Program-made: the position numbers and the translations under genes | Shown here: piece by piece, positions 61,018 through 64,000 of the stretch | Position numbering within the stretch: the stretch's first letter is position 1 | Layout: each line of letters opens with the position of its first letter | Assembly (NCBI GenBank): GCA_902728285.1 | Contig: CACVBU010000784.1 | Span: forward strand, 1,742,293-1,806,292 | Reading direction: 5' to 3' | Length of the DNA: 64,000 nt | Source: Clytia hemisphaerica | Lineage: Eukaryota; Cnidaria; Hydrozoa; Leptothecata; Clytiidae | The notes under the pieces: model-generated | What the model was told of the DNA's origin: nothing | What the model saw: only the letters and a program-made list of their open reading frames with translations | Database searches by the model: none

Positions 61018-64000
61018 TTACTCACATTCTAAGTGGATTGGCAAGATGATCAAGCCATGCACTAAACCAAGGATGACAATTCCAAAAACCATTTTGAAAA
61101 ATATTTTGAAAATCTCGTTGACAGCAAATGCTTTTACCATCACTCCAATAAATGTCGATACTCCTAAATTAAAAAAGATGATTTTGATTTAAGTTTTAAA
61201 ATCCGTAGACAAAAGAGTCTTTTTACTGCAAAAATGGTTAAGTTGATTCTGGAAGTAATATGTGTTAGCTAAAAACCACAGGAAATTTCCGACGAGGTTG
61301 ATTGTTGCACGAGAAATGATAGTTTTTGAGATAATTTGCATCTTGGTTCAAAATTTGTGGGTCTTATTAACATTTTAAAGATGTTCAAAGGAGTAATAGA
61401 TCTCTTCAAATTATGGGTTTTAAGTTCGAATAAAGAGTTGTTTTAGAAAGGTTTTCCAAGGAAGGCGTCGATTGAAGTTTAGTTCGAACTATGAAAAGAT
61501 TCGAATGGAATTCCTAGTCCAATGATAATTACGTACCTCCCATGGCAACACTGGATCCCATCGTCTCTAAAGCTTCATAAACTCTTTCACGTGCTGTCCT
61601 CTTCTTCGACTTCACAAACGCATGCGCAATATGAGCAGAGTAATCTACGGAAAATCCGATTCCCATCACCAAAATAATCATACTGAGGGCGTTCAGTGAA
61701 ACGCCCCAAACATACATAATTCCAAATAACTCAAACATGAGACTGATAAAGCCGTAGAACACCAGTAAAGTCACTTTCGGATTCACTAAATATGGTAGCG
61801 TAATTACGAGGATGGCTGTCGCGCATATGGCGATGTTACGAATGGTGTTCTGTAGAATGACAGCGTATTGCTCGTAAAAAATGAAAGCGTATGATATTGC
61901 GTAAACCGGTAAATCATTTTTCTCCCGTAAATCGGAGCGTAACGTTAACATCGCTTTTTTCAGGAAATCCGAATCGGTATTATCTTTCAAATACATGATC
62001 ATACGACTGGCTTTGATATTTCCCCGATTATCAAAAATTACATCTGGGTAGAAAAACGGATTCATTTTAAGGAAACCATGTAAAGCAGGTATAAAATGCG
62101 GACCCGTGATGTTGGTCTGTGTTTTAGTTGACCAATCACGGAGAGCGGACATCCAATTCATTGAAGCATGTTTAACGTGTCTGTTCTCTTGGCAGACTTG
62201 ACTAAGTGACGAATACTGGTGTTGAATCTGAGGGTCACCATAATTTAATGGCGTATCCACAATAACACTGACTTCATCGCCGATCGGGAAAGCTCGATTG
62301 AAATAATTGTAAAACTCAACGTATGGAGATTCGGGAGCACATAAAACAACTTTATCGAAACTTTGATCGATATGCATAGCACCAATGACTCCAAGACCGG
62401 TCATGACCAAGGATAAAGTGAAGAGGGTGTACTTGACTGGTGTTTTCAACAAGAATCGCGAGTAAATCTTCATCAGCTGAAATAAAAAGAGACAGATTAT
62501 AAGAACTCAAAATGAAAGACAATCTTCTCTTATCATCAATATCCCCGTTGAAGAGTCAGAGCTAAGAGAAGACACACTTTAAAGACCTATGACTAGCTAC
62601 TACATTACGGATTTAGTGCATTTTGTAAAGCATGAATCAGAGCTTTAGCCTAAGTAAAACTTTATCGCTCTCGCCATTAATTTGCTTCGTAAAATTTACC
62701 TTTAATGAAACGCGATCTTTTGCTCTTTCCCATACATCTCCCTCCAGCTTCTCAGTGAAACAGAAAATGACGTCACGTCGTTTATTCTCAATCCGTCGTA
62801 CGTCAAAAGACAACAAGGATATGAAAACCGTCAGCACCTGTATGTAGCAAAACAAAATACTCAAACCAGCGTAAAAACAAAAATAACGAATAGCCGGGAA
62901 ATACGTGAACATGGAAACAAAAAAAGCGACAATTGTTGTCATAGTTGCCATAGTAATCGAAGCACCGATTTGACTCAAAGCTTTGGCGACTCTATATGGT
63001 CCACGGATCTCAGGATCCTGACGATCTATTGCATGAATGATGATGAAAATGTTATCGATACCGACTCCAAGAACAAGAAAGGGTAAGACACCAGCGAATG
63101 CGATATATGGTTGACCGAACATCATGATGAGTCCGAAAGCCGATCCAATACCAAGAAATAAACAAATAATTCCAGAGAAAGCCACCATGAAATGACCGCC
63201 AACTTGATTCTTGAAACGCAATAATGTGATTGCACAAAAGATGGTCATTAGGATAAAAGCGACAGGGATTAACATCACTTCTTGCATTGCTGATTCAGAT
63301 ATCGATGTCTCTATCCCCAAAGCTGACGTATACATCAAATCAAAACCCTTACTTTTCAACTCGGTTTTCGTTTTCTCCATATATTGAGTATAATATCGGT
63401 CGAATTTATCTAAATCGTTGTATATGTCTTCATCGATTGGGTCTTTGACAAGATATACGCTGTGGATTGATTCAGCTCCTGATATTAACCTTCGCTGATG
63501 GTCAAATTGAAATTGTCCGAAATAATACGGGAAACTTGTAAAAGCTTGGCGTCCATTACTCAATATGATTGATTTGTTATTGAAAACAATGTCTAAAGTT
63601 GGTTTAATGTGTATAAAGTTTGTAGCATCGTATTTAAAGATTTCTAAAGGTGACAGTACGGTGCAATGTTGAAAATGATTCTTAATGCATACTTGGTGAA
63701 AGTTTGGTAATCGAGTTATATTTTGATGGATTTGTAAAAGTATTCTAAAAGTATCTTGATGGAATATACGATCTCTATTATGAGGTTTCACAATAAATTG
63801 TTCTGCTTTGACTCGCACTGGGAAGAATTTCTCAGCTCGCCGTAGATCCTCAAATGCTTGACTTTTCTCTGGAATATATAAGTCCTCAGTTCTCTGTAAC
63901 ATTTTGAATCTGAAGAAACCACCTGTTAGAAAAAGTGGTACAATGACACCAAATATGACAGTCAATGTTGGATTCGATGCCAAAAGAAATCCAAGTTTGT
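61018..64000 (-). CDS. patched-domain protein, PTCHD3-like (5' end outside the window)
   Basis: Minus-strand exons: 62700-64000 (continues off the right edge, first residues KLGFLLASNPTLTV), 61537-62476, and 61018 or 61026 to 61163. Junction phases are 0 and 1. The order is: membrane helix 1, large extracellular loop, sterol-sensing-type five-helix block with GVGIDNIFIIIHAID, a link ERAKDRVSLK, a second helix (MKIYSRFLLKTPVKYTLF), a second large loop, then a second block with MGIGFSVDYSAHIAHAF and, in the last exon, GVSTFIGVMVKAFAVNEIFK and HGLIILPI. Both RND-type acidic positions (GID and SVD) are kept. Patched-related proteins move or sense lipids/sterols at the plasma membrane; substrate unknown. 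The C-terminus is uncertain: a TAA at 61018-61020 ends the frame, but GTGAGT at 61025 is a good donor and a further exon is possible. Confidence 0.9.

Noticed and set aside
60834-61192. Plus-strand frame of about 120 aa
   Set aside because: Its right half is antisense to the patched-domain exon 61018-61163; the left half has no recognised family and may be chance.

Overview
The window looks like nuclear DNA of an invertebrate animal. It is AT-rich, genes are split by GT-AG introns of very unequal length, intergenic DNA is packed with inverted-repeat elements, LINE/SINE debris and foldbacks, and the genes are metazoan (profilin-4, R3HCC1, CD164-type sialomucin, patched-domain protein, rhodopsin-like GPCR, animal-type polyubiquitin). 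A cnidarian or similar early-branching animal is plausible, but the sequence alone does not settle the species.

Layout. 1-11.3 kb holds no host gene: a decayed CR1-like ORF1 with a PHD-like finger (minus), small inverted-repeat elements, a 3.65 kb element with 13-bp terminal repeats and a perfect 9-bp target duplication (3755-7407) carrying a second inverted-repeat element inside it, and a tRNA-derived SINE. 11.4-20.0 kb is an R3HCC1 orthologue on the minus strand (8 coding exons). It is head-to-head, 384 bp apart, with a CD164-like sialomucin on the plus strand (3 coding exons, 20.4-35.4 kb). A four-unit polyubiquitin gene with its own TATA box and heat-shock element lies in the second CD164 intron. 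37.8-41.6 kb is profilin-4 (minus, 4 exons) and 47.4-51.1 kb is a FAM228 family gene (plus, 7 exons); the same two families are neighbours on human 2p23.3. 52.8-56.1 kb is a recent 5'-truncated LINE with an 11-bp target duplication, a mutated RT motif A and a nested G-rich element. 57.3-58.4 kb is an intronless GPCR, and 61.0-64.0 kb is the 3' part of a patched-domain (PTCHD3-like) gene on the minus strand, running off the right edge.

The host genes do not form one pathway. The coherent themes are genome architecture (a nested gene, a bidirectional start region, old microsynteny) and dense nested transposition: a SINE split by a TIR element, a foldback split by a hAT-like element, LINEs split by small elements. 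Gene models below were assembled by hand from splice sites, reading phase and family resemblance; exon coordinates are given in each entry.
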